DNA from: Catonia carolina
Taxonomy: Eukaryota; Arthropoda; Insecta; Hemiptera; Achilidae
Direction: 5' to 3'
Length of the DNA stretch: 64,000 nucleotides
NCBI GenBank assembly: GCA_035578175.1
Contig: JAQMRL010000004.1
Coordinates: 37,688,901-37,752,900 of the forward strand
The notes beneath the pieces were generated by a model. That model did no database searches. It was given only the letters and a program-made list of their open reading frames with translations, and was not told the DNA's origin. A program made the position numbers and the translations under genes. Of this stretch, positions 14,167-27,029 are shown piece after piece (within the stretch, counting starts at the first letter, position 1; each line of letters opens with the position of its first letter).

Positions 14167-14299
14167 ATGTAAGTAATCTTAAAAAAAACTATTAACACTA
14201 ACCTATGTAACAGCATAAAATTTAAATTATTATGTCAAACAGTTATTCTGCAATAAATTTTTATAATCAGGGCAAGACTTTATGCTCACCCAGTATATC

Positions 14300-17200
14300 A
14301 CCCGTCAAAAAGAACTCGACGGTACAGATGTTGTAATCGCAGGACGCAGTTCTAAGAAAATATTTGGATGTTTTTGTGCGTACTTTCAGTTAACATTATT
14401 ATTCTAAAAATAATAATTTAGAAAATATTAGTTAAAAATTAATTGAAAACCAAAGTATTTAAGTGACAAAATGGTTACGTTTTTCGTTATTTACATTGGC
14501 AAGAGAAAGACGTTAATAGTTCATAACAGATTGTTTCCTACAAGCGAATTAGTGGGCACCCACAAAAATGTCCGTACAACTGGTGATATGAGTGACTTAT
14601 TTAAGTATATTTTTATATTTTGGTTAAACACATATATCAATGTATTAAAATTTATAAATTATTCAGATATTTACATTATTTTTTCCTCAAACAACATCGT
14701 AGTGTAACCAAAAGAGAATCACTTTTAAAAATGTTTAAATCGTACTTTGTCTAGTCTTGTGAATCATTGAACGATTAGTTGGCAAATACGTTGGTAGATG
14801 GCATGACAAACAACACAGCAACGAGCATAATCTGTTTGTTGGTAATATGCTAGGAGTAAACAAATCTAAAGGTGGAACATGTGAAGATACAAATCATGAC
14901 ATAATTTTAAGTAACTTCCGCGTATTATATTTGTACTTAATTATATAGTGAATTACTTATTAAGCTTGCTTGCAAAATCATCAGTTAATTAAGATGCAAG
15001 GGTACGTTCATCTTACTTCGGGTTTGATCACATAACCTAACGAAACGTTTAGTTTCTTTACAGAAATACTATTACAAGACAACAATGAAGAGTACGTTTT
15101 TAACTGCCTTCTCATCTAATAACTACCATACTGGTATACTACGAAACAACTTCGGAATAACTCGACAATGTTAATCTAAGGTTAACTTTCTGCGTTCTAT
15201 GTTTCCCAATAGGTAGGTATGTTTTCTATTAGAAAAATATATACAAATTTAATAATTGGTTAGTCTAAATTGTTATATATGTAATATTAAATTTATATTA
15301 TTTCAGTGACATAAATTATCAAAATAAACCGTAAAAATAAATTTACATACCTGTGTTCCTTGTTAAAATTGGAAAACTGGACACACATCTAGTTGTGGTA
15401 GCAATGACAGTAGACGTAATCAGCTGTTAAAAATTCAATTCCTGGAATTTGGGGGCGTCATGTTTTGTAGGTTATAGTATTTATTTTGTGTTTCAATAGT
15501 AAACTATGTGGCTGAGATAACACTGCTGTATTTCAGGTACATTAAACAAAGTATATTTATTTTTGTGATGTAGTCCTAGTTGTGATTAGTTTCGTTTTAA
15601 TATTTAATGAAATAATCGATTGGCCTTGAAGCTGCCAGGTTTATTACAATACAGTTATATTTTTATATTATTAGTACGTTTTAAATAGTTGCAAATTCCG
15701 TTTTCAGTGATAAGGAAACAGCGTTCTCAATTTCAAATTCGCAATTAACGTTTCATTTGTTGTCGTAGTTGTGCGCATTTCATAGTCAAAAATTGTTTTG
15801 TAACTATTTCGTTACTGGATACTATAAACTTGAATATTGTATTATTTAAAATGCCTCAGGATTTTTAGTAAGTTAATTTGAATGGTAAATTCGTCAAAAC
15901 TCTTTGTTTTATTTTTATTTTTTCACATAAAATGAATATTTCTAAGATAATTTATTATTTTTGTATTCAATATTCGTTTTCTTAAAGGTATTCACCGATT
16001 TATTTAGGTCAGTTTTTGTCAAATTTGCATTTGTGTAGTTTTCTCACCATAAAGTGTGTTATAATAATTATCTCTGTCAAATTAGTCAGGGCTAAAAACT
16101 TTTTGTCATTTATTTGTAGTAGTTCCTGCTACTTATTTTCAGTTTAATTTTTGTTATGCAAATATGTAAAATAATTAAACCAAAAATTACACTACCTGTA
16201 CTTTATGTAACTTAGATTGATGACTTTTTGTTATTCATAATAGCATAGTTAACTTTTCTACAGCAGCAGTGGAAAGGCCTGTCAGAAACAGCTGTTTTCA
16301 GAAAAAGTAATCTTTAAAGTGATTAAATCCTATAACAACATTCATGTACTTGTAAAAGACAACTTATCTATAAAAAAATAAATAGTTTTTTTTATTTAAT
16401 TTGTTATATTAAATGTTTTCTGCTAAAATTGTTTGCTTTCATCCCTTATTTCAGTGTATTCTTAAACGTGTCAGACTTCCCCTAAATATGTTCTTAATGA
16501 ATTTTATTATTGCAATGTAAAAGAGAAAATTAAAACAAAATTTTCTGAGATGCTGTGGCACAATCTAATTTTATTAATTTCTGTCACATAGATCAGCTAA
16601 AAATTTTCTTTTTGTAAACAGTGTATGTGTTGATTTTATCAGTCATGTAATAAGTAAAAAATTGAAAAAGTAAAAATTGATTAGAGTACAAAAATTATAT
16701 ATATAATTCTGAAATTATTTCTATCATAAGTTGTAAAGGTTTTTATTTGAGTGATGACATTTTAAGATTACTGTATCATCTATGTTTTCTCTCTGTATAT
16801 TCTTTGGATATCCAAAATTTCTTAACATCTTAGTGAGTTCCTACTCGTTTCGTTCTTTCAAAAAAAAAAAAACAATATATTGTATTTGCTCCATTATTCT
16901 GTTTTTAACTGTAATTTTCACTTATTTTATAATAAAACTTTTCGTTCAGCTCCCAGAAATGAAATTTTTGTTAGAGCGTAAGTTTTACTTTAAAATTATT
17001 TTATTTTATTTATTTTAAGTCATGCCCCAACTGACTGGTATTTAGGGACTAACTTGTATTCTTGTTTATTACAAGAGTGTTAGGTATGCAATTTTCTAGA
17101 CCTTTCAAAATTTTTCAGTCAGTTGCCATAATCAAACTCAACTGGATCTCTAACTTGAAAATTGAGTAAATTTATAAAAATATGTTAATAAAGTGACTTC

Positions 17201-17430
17201 TTTTTAAAAAAAATTAAGTTAATTTTTAATTAAATGGTGTTTTGTCAATAATAATTTTTATTTCGTTGGGTGTAGCGTTTTTACTTTGTTTGAAATTTAA
17301 ATTTTTGTTACTTTCTTTAAAATTTGAGGGTACCTATATTCATTTTTTAAGGGTCAGTACATGGCTAATTAATTAATTTTCTTTAAAGGAACATCATTTT
17401 TCATGTTTGGTAAATGAAGATAGCATAATC
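14300..17430. other. AT-rich intergenic DNA
   Basis: No gene recognised. At 14480-14515 there is a solo family A end (ATTTACATTGGCAAGAGAAAG), and a similar one lies at 10235-10265. The plus-strand ORFs at 14471-14707 and 16782-17018 have no domain features and look like chance openings in AT-rich DNA. Confidence 0.5.
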
Positions 17431-17437
17431 GTGGTGA

Positions 17438-17545
17438 TTTGGCTGTACCATTGGTGTAGTGGTCAGCGCTACTGCCTTTTATGCCAGAGGTCCTAGTTAG
17501 ATATAGAATTTTTTATAAATGCACAAGTCGTGGCTTATGTAGGAA
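17438..17545 (+). repeat. SINE type S3 remnant
   Basis: The head CCATTGGTGTAGTGGTCAGC and TATGCCAGAGGTCCTAG match other S3 heads. The rest is lost. Confidence 0.55.
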
Positions 17546-18204
17546 TCATCAATCCAATTTTAAACTTGTAATGAAAATTTATGTTTTAGTTTTAGAAATA
17601 AAGGATTACTTATGTCTGTAATCTATGACTGACTTACAGTTTCAAAATATAGGGTTTTTTTGGTCTTGTATTTAAAATAATTGAAACCCTTCGTGTTTTA
17701 TTTTAATCGCCCATTTATTACTAAACCATATCTGAATCTAAACTTGTGTAAAACTGTTTTTTACATAATTTGAGATAACAGTAATGTTATATTCTTTGAC
17801 AAATATTAAATAGGTTAATAAACATGTTGTTCTTTTCAAGGAGAACAAAGGTGTAAATTTTTATAAGTTATTGTGTACTTTTAACCATATATTCTGTAGT
17901 AGTAACTTAATTACTGTAATAAAGTTTGGTAAAAGAAATTTTTCCTGTCGGAGAATTCATCTGAGTGCTAATTTGTAACAAGCTTGTTAAATCTGACGGT
18001 ACATTAAATAGAAACCAAGTTTTTTATTCAAGTCAAAATAAGTAACAATTAAAAAAAAACCTATGAAGTCTTACATCTTCGTATTCAGTTATGCAGATAA
18101 TTAAATTTCTTTGTAAATTTGCATTTATAAAGATTCATTTTATAGGCTTGCATTATTTTCTCTCTTGCTGTAGGTCTAAATAAATATTATTGTTATTTAT
18201 TTTA

Positions 18205-18228
18205 TTATTATTATTATTATTATGTATA
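18205..18228. repeat. (ATT)n microsatellite
   Basis: A run of ATT triplets in otherwise featureless AT-rich DNA (17550-18690). Confidence 0.8.
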
Positions 18229-18696
18229 TTGATAGAAAATGTCATAACATTTTTTATTAATAACATAGTATTTCTTATTAATTAATTCAGATATTATTTA
18301 TTGATGCTGCATTTTTATCAAATAGTCATAATTATAATGTATTAAAATATAATAATGCTTTGTTTATTTAATAGCATTGTTTATAAAATTGTTTATCAGA
18401 ATGTTACGAGATAAACTTTACAACAATATTTGCCGCAGTTTAGCAGATTTATATTCTATTATTATTACTATGAAGTAAATTAACGCCTTTAGAATTTTTA
18501 TGCTATATTTTTTTATGAGTTTTTGAAATTTGTACTTTCTGTTGCTCAATATGAATATGTAGAGAAGGAATTATTGTTTGTTTTTATTTTTCAAAATAGT
18601 TTTTTCATAAACATTTTTAGGCCCCCTGATTAAAGAAAAATAATAATTTTAGTTTTAGCGATTTGTCTGTGTGTACATGTGTGAACAAATTATCTC

Positions 18697-18895
18697 CGGC
18701 CGCATTGGCACAATTGGTAACGTGCTCGCCTCTCATCATGCGGTCCTGGGTTCGAATCCCACTCAGGCACGGCATATTTTCACACGTTACAAAAAATATC
18801 ATTTCATCCTCCATCGTATAATAATTACACCCCAACGTCGTCACTAATGACCGTTGTAGTTGATGCGACGTTAAATAAATGAATAAAAAAAAAAA
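18697..18895 (+). repeat. tRNA-derived SINE, type S2 head with S1 tail
   Basis: The head has box A TTGGCACAATTGGTAACG and box B GGGTTCGAATCCC, then a TTTCATCCTCCA block. The 3' part is CACTAATGACCGTTGTAGTT then GATGCGACGTTAAATAAA, the tail otherwise seen on S1 copies. It ends in an A run. Confidence 0.8.
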
Positions 18896-19295
18896 TTATC
18901 TCGAGAACGAAATATCATAGAAAGTTGAAACTTAAGAGTGTATGTTAGGTACCACTTGGGGACCTGACACATTTTCATCAAAATCAGTCAACCAGAAGTA
19001 GTAGTTTTTCATGTGATTTTTTCAAAAAAACGGCTCCTTTGATTTTTTTTTAATGAACTCATTGCATTTTTTTATGCTCTACAAGATAGAGTAAGCATCT
19101 TGTGTGCCAAAATTTATGGGGAGGGGGGCTGTGCTCTTGTAGTAAAAACTGTTTTATTAAGATTGTGGCATTAATATGCATTTAGGGAAAAAGTGTGTGT
19201 ATTAATTAAATAGTATTAAATTAAAAACCTACTACTTTTATTTTAAGCTTTTTTCCCACAATGCTTAAGTTTAGCACATGTTCTGACCGATGTAA
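18890..19295 (-). mobile_element. Family A copy (partial)
   Basis: The reverse complement shows AAATCAAAGGAGCCGTTTTT, GATTTTGATGAAAATGTG and a GCATATTAATGCCACAATC block as in the 2076 and 50780 copies. Confidence 0.6.
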
Positions 19296-19513
19296 ATTAT
19301 CATCTATTAGCGACATTAAAACATTCAATTGTAAACATTGTATACAAAAATTATCGCCTGTCACATTACAATACATTACAGACTAATGTTTTCAGGTTAG
19401 TTGATATATAATGTTGCAAGAGTGACGTGACTGTGATCACAGCTAGTACAGCCCTGGCCCCCACCACTCGCTCAGGCAACTGAGCGCGCCACTACCAAAA
19501 TAAATCTTCTGCA

Positions 19514-20021
19514 CAATGAAGAAAACCGGCAAGCTTATTTGGCGTCCGTTTTACACACATTAAGGATTAAAAAAAATTATTTAAGGCTGGAATTTAACAA
19601 TTCACACTTACATGCCCAATGAAAAAAACCGGCAAGCTTATTTGGCGTCCGTTTTACAGACATTAAGGATTAAAAAAAATTATTTAGGCTGGTATTTAAC
19701 AATTCTTACTTAAATGCGCAATGAAGAAAACCGGCAAGCTTATTTGGCGTCCGTTTTACATGCTTTAAGGATTAAAAACAATTATTTAGGCTGGAATTTA
19801 ACAATTCACACTTACATGCGCAATGAAGAAAACCGGCAAGCTTATTTGGCATCCGTTTTACACACATTAAAGATTTAAAAAAATTATTTAGGCTGGTATT
19901 TAACAATTCACACTTACATGGGCAATGAAGAAAACCGGCAAGCTTATTTGGCGTCCGTTTTACACACATTAAAGATTTTAAAAAAATTATTTAAGCTGGT
20001 ATTTAACAATTCACACATATA
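19514..20021. repeat. 102-bp tandem repeat array, five copies
   Basis: Units begin at 19514, 19617, 19719, 19821 and 19923 (period 102-103). Each has AATGAAGAAAACCGGCAAGC, TTATTTGGCGTCCGTTTTAC and a TTTAACAATTCACACTTAC part. Copies differ by a few bases each. The left flank (19435-19500) is unusually GC-rich. Minus-strand ORFs across it are artefacts of the repeat. Confidence 0.92.
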
Positions 20022-20778
20022 TGTAGCGAACATGGGTTACACCTCATGATTTAAATTAATAAAAGGAATGGGGGGTTTATTTTATGAGCAATTACCCATT
20101 ATGTGGATCCACTTTTTGCCACAGAATAAATTGTATTTGTCAGTATACTTGAGTTCTTCACCCACCCAAATCATCTCTTTGCATGTATTTAAAATTATAG
20201 CTCCTGCCAAGCATTTTCGCTTAGTGTAGTCTTAGCTACACATTCAGTACGTACAATGTATTCTAATCTTTTTGTAGCATAATTTTTCCATTACATTTAA
20301 TTGAATGTAGATATTTAAGAAATATTTTGATATTTCGTAATGAGCTGTTTCATTGTACCTCAGGAATTTATGTATTATACAGTTAATATTATTTGCTTTA
20401 TATTATCTAAATCAATAGTTAGCACCGTTGTTTATTTTTCTTATAGTAGTTAAATAAATCTTTTAAATAAATATTACAATATTTATTATTTGTACAAATA
20501 TTTGACAACAAACACGGTATCTCTTTTTTTAATAAAGTATCTGAAATATACATTTGTTGTAGTGTTGTACCAAGTAAGATTTTCAGATTTCTTTATAAAT
20601 ACTGTTATTTTAAAATTTTTGCAATGGGTCTAATTAATTATTCTTTTTAAATCGGCATATTTCGACTTTTTTGATTAATTTTACTCAAAATTAAATAAAT
20701 ATCTGATCGGAGTAGGATTGGTTCAGTTTTAACAATCCGTATTTCTAGTTCCTCTAAATGGAAATTTAAACATAGTGT

Positions 20779-21110
20779 TAGTGTTGTTTAGGTCATCAGC
20801 CAAAAGGCTGGTTTGGACCGCATTCTGCACTGAGTTGAAAAATATGTTTATCAGCTTGCCAGGCCCTCTAAAAAGCATCTACTTCCATCCTGCAAATGAC
20901 ACCTTCACTTCTTTTACTACAAGGTCTGGCTGTATAATGAAATTCTTTACTCTCAGAAGAGATAACTTTGATTACACTGCTACCTCTTCTGTTCTTTAAT
21001 GTTTCAGTCGTATAATTTTGACTGACCATATGATAAGAAACAGAACTTTTTTAACCTTGGAACTAACAGATCAAGTGCAAATAATTTAACACTCCACCTG
21101 CCTGGGCAAA
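20779..21110 (+). repeat. Family B retroposon, internally deleted copy
   Basis: It starts TTGTTTAGGTCATCAGCC and ends ACACTCCACCTGCCTGGG. It lacks about 60 bases of the 5' third seen in the 21800 copy. Confidence 0.75.
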
Positions 21111-21169
21111 ATAATGTTAGTAAAAGAAATTATAAAAAAAAAACATTTTGATGTTTCAATTTTTTGAGA

Positions 21170-21345
21170 TAGAAATTAAGCTTCGTTATAGATGTTGCAG
21201 ACTCATAATATAAAGTACAAGCTCCTGTGTTTGATTTCTTGGTAGGAATAAGAAAATTTTACCTAGTTCAAACCCATTTGTAGTTTAATACCCATTGATT
21301 CAATAATAACCTGTACAGTTGTTGATGTGACATTTAATTAATTGT
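21170..21345 (+). repeat. Degenerate S1-like SINE remnant
   Basis: A decayed head (CTCCTGTGTTTGATTTCTTGG) and the tail GTTGTTGATGTGACATTTAA resemble S1. Heavily diverged. Confidence 0.4.
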
Positions 21346-21799
21346 GTTTACGTTGTACAGTTATTATGTACTTGTAAATCATACTTGAAATTAAAAACAA
21401 ACTGAGCATTTCATTTATATTACAGAAGTGTGTTGTTGAAACTTTGTATTATTAATTATATTAAAACATTTTTTATTAATTTTAGTCATAAATTGTTTCT
21501 TCAGAATTAATGATTTCATTAGCAAGCATACGAAAAACATTCAAATTATCAGTTTTTTTCGATCAGTATCTCATTAATGAGATCAATATTTAAGAAGGTT
21601 GCTAAAATTTTAGTTCTTTTATATTGAAAAATGGTGATTGCCGAAAATGGAAAAGATGAAAAAGATGTTGTTTATAAATATAAACTATAACCCTTAGAAG
21701 CTAATTTTTAAGGCAGTTGAAAGTTCTTGGAGATGGATAATGTTTGCATCTCCCAAAATAATCCAACATTTAGATACTAGCATTGAAATAATAGGCACT

Positions 21800-22192
21800 G
21801 TTGTTTAGGTCATCAGCCGAAAGGCTGGTTTGAACATCTAGAGGTTTTACTAAGTAAAAACGTGGAGTTAGGTGGTTTACCATTGCCTTCCTCATTGAGT
21901 GGAAAAGTATGCTCATCAGCATGCCGGGCCCTCCGAAAAGCACAAATTTTCCACTCTGCAAATGACACCTTCACTTCATTCACCACAGGGTCTGGCTGCA
22001 TAATGAAATTCATTACTTTCAGAGGAGATAACTCTGAATAGTGTCTTTTACACCTCTACCTCTTCTGTTCTCAAATGATTCAGTCATTTAATTGGCTGAC
22101 CATGTGATAAGAAACAGAACTATTTATTTTAGCCCTGCAACGAACAGATTGAGTGTAAATAATTGGACACTCCACCTGTCTGTTATGGGCAC
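21800..22192 (+). repeat. Family B retroposon, full copy with target duplication
   Basis: The 393-base element is flanked by a 10-base direct repeat AATAGGCACT (21790-21799 and 22193-22202). It begins TTGTTTAGGTCATCAGCC and ends CCTGTCTGTTATGGGCAC. It has no terminal inverted repeats and no A tail. The minus strand is open across much of it (PDPVVNEVKVSFAEWKICAF), partly shared with the 35361 copy. Confidence 0.85.
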
Positions 22193-22449
22193 AATAGGCA
22201 CTATTACAAAAAGGAAATACTTACCACCCATGATGAGAGGTCAGAACTATAGATTATTGCAGGGTTTTGTGGAAGGCGAAACAACAGTTTAAACAGGTTC
22301 TAGTTCAAAGAAAAGCCTTGTTGCTAAAAAATGTATTGGATTGGTATGGTGTAGATATGATTATGCGTATGTAACTAGCTGCCAATTTTTCTTTTTTTTA
22401 AACTGTAATGTATGTATATTGCAATTTGTTCAATTTACAATATGAAACC

Positions 22450-22745
22450 CCATAACCCATTTAAGTGAGGACGTTATGTATGGCATGTAAATGAGGTGTA
22501 GTCTTGTACAGACTCAGGCTTACCATTCCTGTAAAAGTTTGGTTAATTGAACTCCAACCATCAAAGTACACCAGTAACCACTGTCAAGTATATAAACCTG
22601 TGTAAAAGTGATTCTTGTGGTCTTGTGTGGTTTCTTTAGTGACCTGTGTATAAGTAAAATGTAACCTTTACTAGGATTTGAACCGCGGAACCTTTGTCCC
22701 TGAAACTGATCTGATTTTGGAAACAAATCTACCGCTAGATCAACC
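22450..22745 (-). repeat. SINE family D copy
   Basis: The reverse complement has TGATCTAGCGGTAGATTTG (box A-like), TTCCGCGGTTCAAATCC (box B-like), then the body with GATGGTTGGAGTTCAATTAA and TACACCTCATTTACATGCC. Confidence 0.75.
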
Positions 22746-23394
22746 TGGTCAAGTCAATAGTAAAGTGAGCAAAAAACAAAATTTGAGTGTTCAACTGCCT
22801 TAAATGAAACGGTTTGTATTAAATTATAAAAATAATTGTAATTTTTATAGTTAATAATTAATACTTTAATTTACATTGATAAATTTTATTCAGTATGGTA
22901 TTTTTATTTGTAATTTCCAATATATTTAAAATAAACGTCATTGGAATTGTTTATCGGTTTGATATTTTATATACAAATTTTAAAGCGGTATAATATAACA
23001 TTTCCAATTTATATGATAAATTGTGTGTTTCATCTGGAAATTTTCAAACAGAATATTTGTTAAAAATAGGCTAATCTAATTAGGAAGGAGTGATAAGTGA
23101 CAGAATGTCTGTATTAGAACTTGTACTGCTTCTGTTGTGTTTTATCTTTTTGTACATCCAAATATTTAATATATTATTCATACTGTCCATTACATATAAT
23201 TATTAATGATTAATTAAACAGTTTTAGTCATTCCTTAATTTTACTTAAGTATAATATTTTAACTGTTTTTATAATATAATTATTGTTTAGGTTATTAAAA
23301 ATTTTGGTACATGATTTATATATATATTTTTTAATAGTATTGATGCCTGCATAAGCCTTGGTTTTTATGTGGGTAATGATATGAGGTGATATAA

Positions 23395-23460
23395 AAATGA
23401 AAAACGGCCAGACCTCACCAGGAATCAAACCTGGGACCTCTGGCATAGAAGCCATCTTCA
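23395..23460 (-). repeat. SINE type S3 head, antisense
   Basis: The reverse complement gives GCTTCTATGCCAGAGGTCCC and AGGTTTGATTCCTGGTGAGG. It sits back-to-back with the S3 copy at 23487, so the two heads point away from one another. Confidence 0.6.
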
Positions 23461-23486
23461 TCTTCTCTTCTGATAAAGAACATTTT

Positions 23487-23650
23487 TGGCTCAATGGCGT
23501 AGTGGTTAGTGCAACTTGCTTCTACGCCGGGGTCCTGGGTTTGATTGCCAGTCAGGTCTAGTATTTTTTCATCACTCATCTTCATCTTTCATCCTTCTCA
23601 TCATCTGCATTAGCAGTAATTGCAAAACAGTCGGGCGTAAAATAAGAAAC
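23487..23650 (+). repeat. SINE type S3
   Basis: The head GGCTCAATGGCGTAGTGGTT and box B-like GGGTTTGATTGCC are followed by ATCATCTGCATTAGCAGTAA and a TTGCAAAACAGTCGGGCGTA tail. Confidence 0.78.
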
Positions 23651-24419
23651 TTTTCTCTGCATGCTATGCCAGTTAGTCTGTTCCAGTATTTGTTTTGTTT
23701 TTCATAAGAAAGCTTTAATTAAATAAACTACTCCGAACATTGCTTCCCAAGCTGCTTCTTTTTTTAGTCCTTTGTCCCAGAACCTGGGATACCGGTTTGG
23801 GAATTCTTTATCTCCTTTTCTTTGAAGATACTCTATCCATTTGTTACATTAGTTACCAATTTGCTCATTTATATTTATTATCTAAAACTGTGCCTTAAGT
23901 AGCAATTTCAAATTCTGTTCTCCCTCGTACAACACTTGACCCTCTGTAGAAAATATATCTTCACAGTTACTAATATCTGTTTTATTTTTTCTTTGAGATC
24001 CCATGTTTCACTCTCATATAAAACAATCAGATCTGCAATATATCATTAAATTTGTTTGACGTATTTTCATCAGTGAGTCGTGTTCCATATTGCATTTATA
24101 TTCATCCCATATATTCTCCGAAAAGTGTGTATTTTTTGTCAAGATCAACTGTCTGTCAAAACCAATATTTAGCAGCTCAAGTAATGGAAAATTCTGGTCT
24201 GAACTCATGAATAGAGTTATTAATCACAATCTTCGATTTTATTAGGTCCTTTCCCACAAAAGCCATCAGTTTAATTTTCCTGCACATTCAAATGTTGATT
24301 TTCAAAATATAATTTTTTTCCACTTGATTGTTCTCTTCCTGAATCCAGTTTCCATTTACAAGTATTTTTTAGTGATAATCGTTGTAAGTTTGTGGTTTAA
24401 ATTTGTTTTATTATGCTAA

Positions 24420-24575
24420 GTTGAACAGGTTTAATTCGTAATTAGGACAATTGGAAATTTTAACTTTATTTAGTCCACTGCTAATGTTCTGTAATCTGCT
24501 GTAGTAGTTACTAAGTTACTAAGTTACTAAGTTACTGTAGTACCAAGCAGTTGATGTGGTTTTAAATAGGAAAAC
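24420..24575 (+). repeat. SINE tail remnant with (TTACTAAG)n
   Basis: An S1-like tail (ACCAAGCAGTTGATGTGG...TTTTAAATA) contains three to four copies of an 8-base repeat (TTACTAAG, 24511-24535). Confidence 0.5.
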
Positions 24576-24743
24576 AATATTAATAATTTTTGTGCTATAA
24601 GTGAATATTTTTTAAACTAATGACTAGTGTAATTATATCGTGGAATTTTTTTAAAAAATTTGTTGGTTATTTTAATTTTCATTAAGGCCGTATGGAGAGC
24701 TTTGGTAAATAAAAATTTTGATGCATAGTAATGGAATACAATT

Positions 24744-25398
24744 GTCCAAATTTACATAATATAAGAATTCTTCAAGAGAACTTCTTGTAACCTCCTTATT
24801 CTAACTACTTAACCTAAATTTGGTATCTCTGTTCTGAGCAATTTTTGGTACATTGGATTATTAATTACCTACATTAGGAAACTGGATTGGTTAACCAAAT
24901 TTGTGTTTGGGAATTGGGGAATCCTTTTCTAGTTTTCATTCTGATAATCTGGAGAGATCTTGGGTTATAAAGGTGTCCCAGGAAGTAGCAAATACTCAGG
25001 TAGTATTTTAAGAAAAATTGTTAAGTAGGGTAATTGGAAGTAAACCCATAAAAATCACATAGGCTGGGAAACCTTAAGGTTCCTGTCCAAATTTATGTAA
25101 TATAAGAATTCTTCAAGATGATTTCTAGTAACCTCTCTCATTCAAACTACTTTACGTACATGTGGTGGAAGGTTGGGTTATTAATTACACTAGGTACTGG
25201 ATCGGTTAACCAAATTTATGTTGGGGGTATTGGGGAATCCTTTTTGAGTTTAAATCTTGATAATCTTGAGGGATCGTGGTTGTAGAGGTGTCTTAGGAAG
25301 TATAGGGTAGTATTTTAAGAAAAATCTTTAAGTGAGGGTAATTGGAAGTTAACCCAAAAAAATTACGTAGGCTGGGAAACCTTAAGGTTCATCCTGTA
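24744..25398. repeat. 341-bp tandem duplication
   Basis: Copy 1 is 24744-25084 and copy 2 is 25085-25398. Each starts GTCCAAATTTA(C/T) and has ATAATATAAGAATTCTTCAA. Each ends GGCTGGGAAACCTTAAGGTT. Divergence is moderate, with small deletions in copy 2. Confidence 0.85.
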
Positions 25399-25399
25399 T

Positions 25400-27025
25400 C
25401 CATCAGTCTAAGTGTTGGTCTAATTACTGATTTAAAGGATTACTAAGAATTAAGAGGAAAATAGTTTATGAAGCCAGATAGAATAAAAGGAATCATAAAC
25501 GAGTCAAGAAAATAGTTTCATGAGATTTGGAAAATGGAAGATTAAACCAGTAAATGATAAGCGGATATCGTGAGAAGGATGGAAACGTACAAAATAAAAT
25601 TCTAGGAATTAGCATGATTGCTGTGTAAATAGAATGGGTGATAACAGAAAGCCTAAAAAATTTATGGAAGCTCAAACATAAGGAAAAAGATAGATGTGTC
25701 AACAAAGAATCACGTATGAGAGGTAAAGGGAGTGGGTTCATACACCTCTGATACTCCAGTGGCACAAAGGTATGGGGGAAAAAGATAACTAACTTTTAAG
25801 TTCAGTAGCACTTTTTGGTTTTAGGACAATATAACAATCTAATAGTTGTGGTTTACTTCCAGACCCTAGGAAACAAACCCAGGTAACCCATACTGTCGCT
25901 TAATATCTCATAAAAATTGTCTTAAAGGAAATATTTTTAAACATTTTTACTATTTCATACTTTATAGAGTCTGAAGCATTTTTAATTCAGAAATAAAGTT
26001 TCTGATTTAAAATAAAATAAAAAATTTACCCTTTGTTCATTGGGAGTTGCACCAAGATAAAAATATTTTGTTTAATCAGGCCTTGAACTTTTCAAAATTC
26101 TCTTGTATTTGAAATCAAACTATTTGATGGCAATGAAAATATGAAACTTTTATCAGTTTTACAATTTTTATAAAAATTATATTCTTGACTTTAATTATAT
26201 TAATTTTATTTTATTTTAAACAGCGTGAAACTCATTGATTTATTATCATGCTTATAAAAAAATTAACATTACGTACATAAACGTCATTTTCATTCATCCA
26301 TATTTACGGACAAATGGCAAAGATAAATTGCAATCTAAAACAAATAATATTGTTAAGCAGTTAAGTTTTTTGTGTTATTTTTTAACTGTTGTTATTAAAA
26401 AGATAGCTATTCATTTTAAAAAGTATTATACTTTGTAATACAATATTGGACTAGTTTTCTCAGGGACAAATATTAAAGCTATTGTGTGTCATTAGTTGTC
26501 TACATAACAATAGAAACATGGTAATGATAATATTATTAATTATTATTGTTTTCTGTTTTGTTTTAGAATAATTTTTTAAATATTTTTAGACTGATGTATA
26601 AATTTATATTTATTTATATGAACTTTAATCTTAGTTGCCTTAAAAATTACGGTAATTTCTGTTGAAATTCATGCTCATACATGATGAGTAATAATGAGTC
26701 CTTTATGAGTCATTTATCAGTTATTTATGGTTCAATTATTATCACAGTTTTTAATTAATTTTATATGTTTATAAATTTAAGTCGACTTTATCATACTGGT
26801 TTCTTATCTTATGCAACTTAACTTTAAAACTAAATTATTTAAGACCTGCTGGTAGAAACAATGTTCATTTAATTGTATAATAAATATTGTTCTTTTAAAA
26901 TGTAGATATAAATGTTTTCAAATTAAAAAAGAAAAATTAATTGAATTTTGTTTCTTTTGTGTTAATATGAGAAATTATTATAAGCCATTAAACAAGAATA
27001 AGATAATTTAAACTTGCCCTCTGGG
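25400..27025. other. AT-rich intergenic DNA
   Basis: No gene, repeat or domain recognised. Confidence 0.45.
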
Positions 27026-27029
27026 TCAG

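Larger units (their letters stand above)
13148..14293. mobile_element. Mirrored (foldback) Tc1/mariner-like element
   Basis: Two arms, 13148-13697 and 13745-14293, are almost perfect inverse copies with a 47-base spacer. Outer ends read TA-CCGGGTGAGCATAAAG and its inverse (CTGGGTGAGCATAAAG), with TA on both sides (13146-13147, 14294-14295), the Tc1/mariner target. Each arm holds the 3' half of the same transposase. Arms differ at only a few positions (for example 8 versus 7 A in one run). Confidence 0.9.

Noticed and set aside
18697..18770. Possible functional tRNA gene (good box A and box B)
   Set aside because: No acceptor-stem pairing, and a SINE body and tail follow. The same head recurs at 42984.
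19514..20021. CRISPR-like array
   Set aside because: Eukaryotic context; the units are repeated whole with no unique spacers, so it is a satellite.
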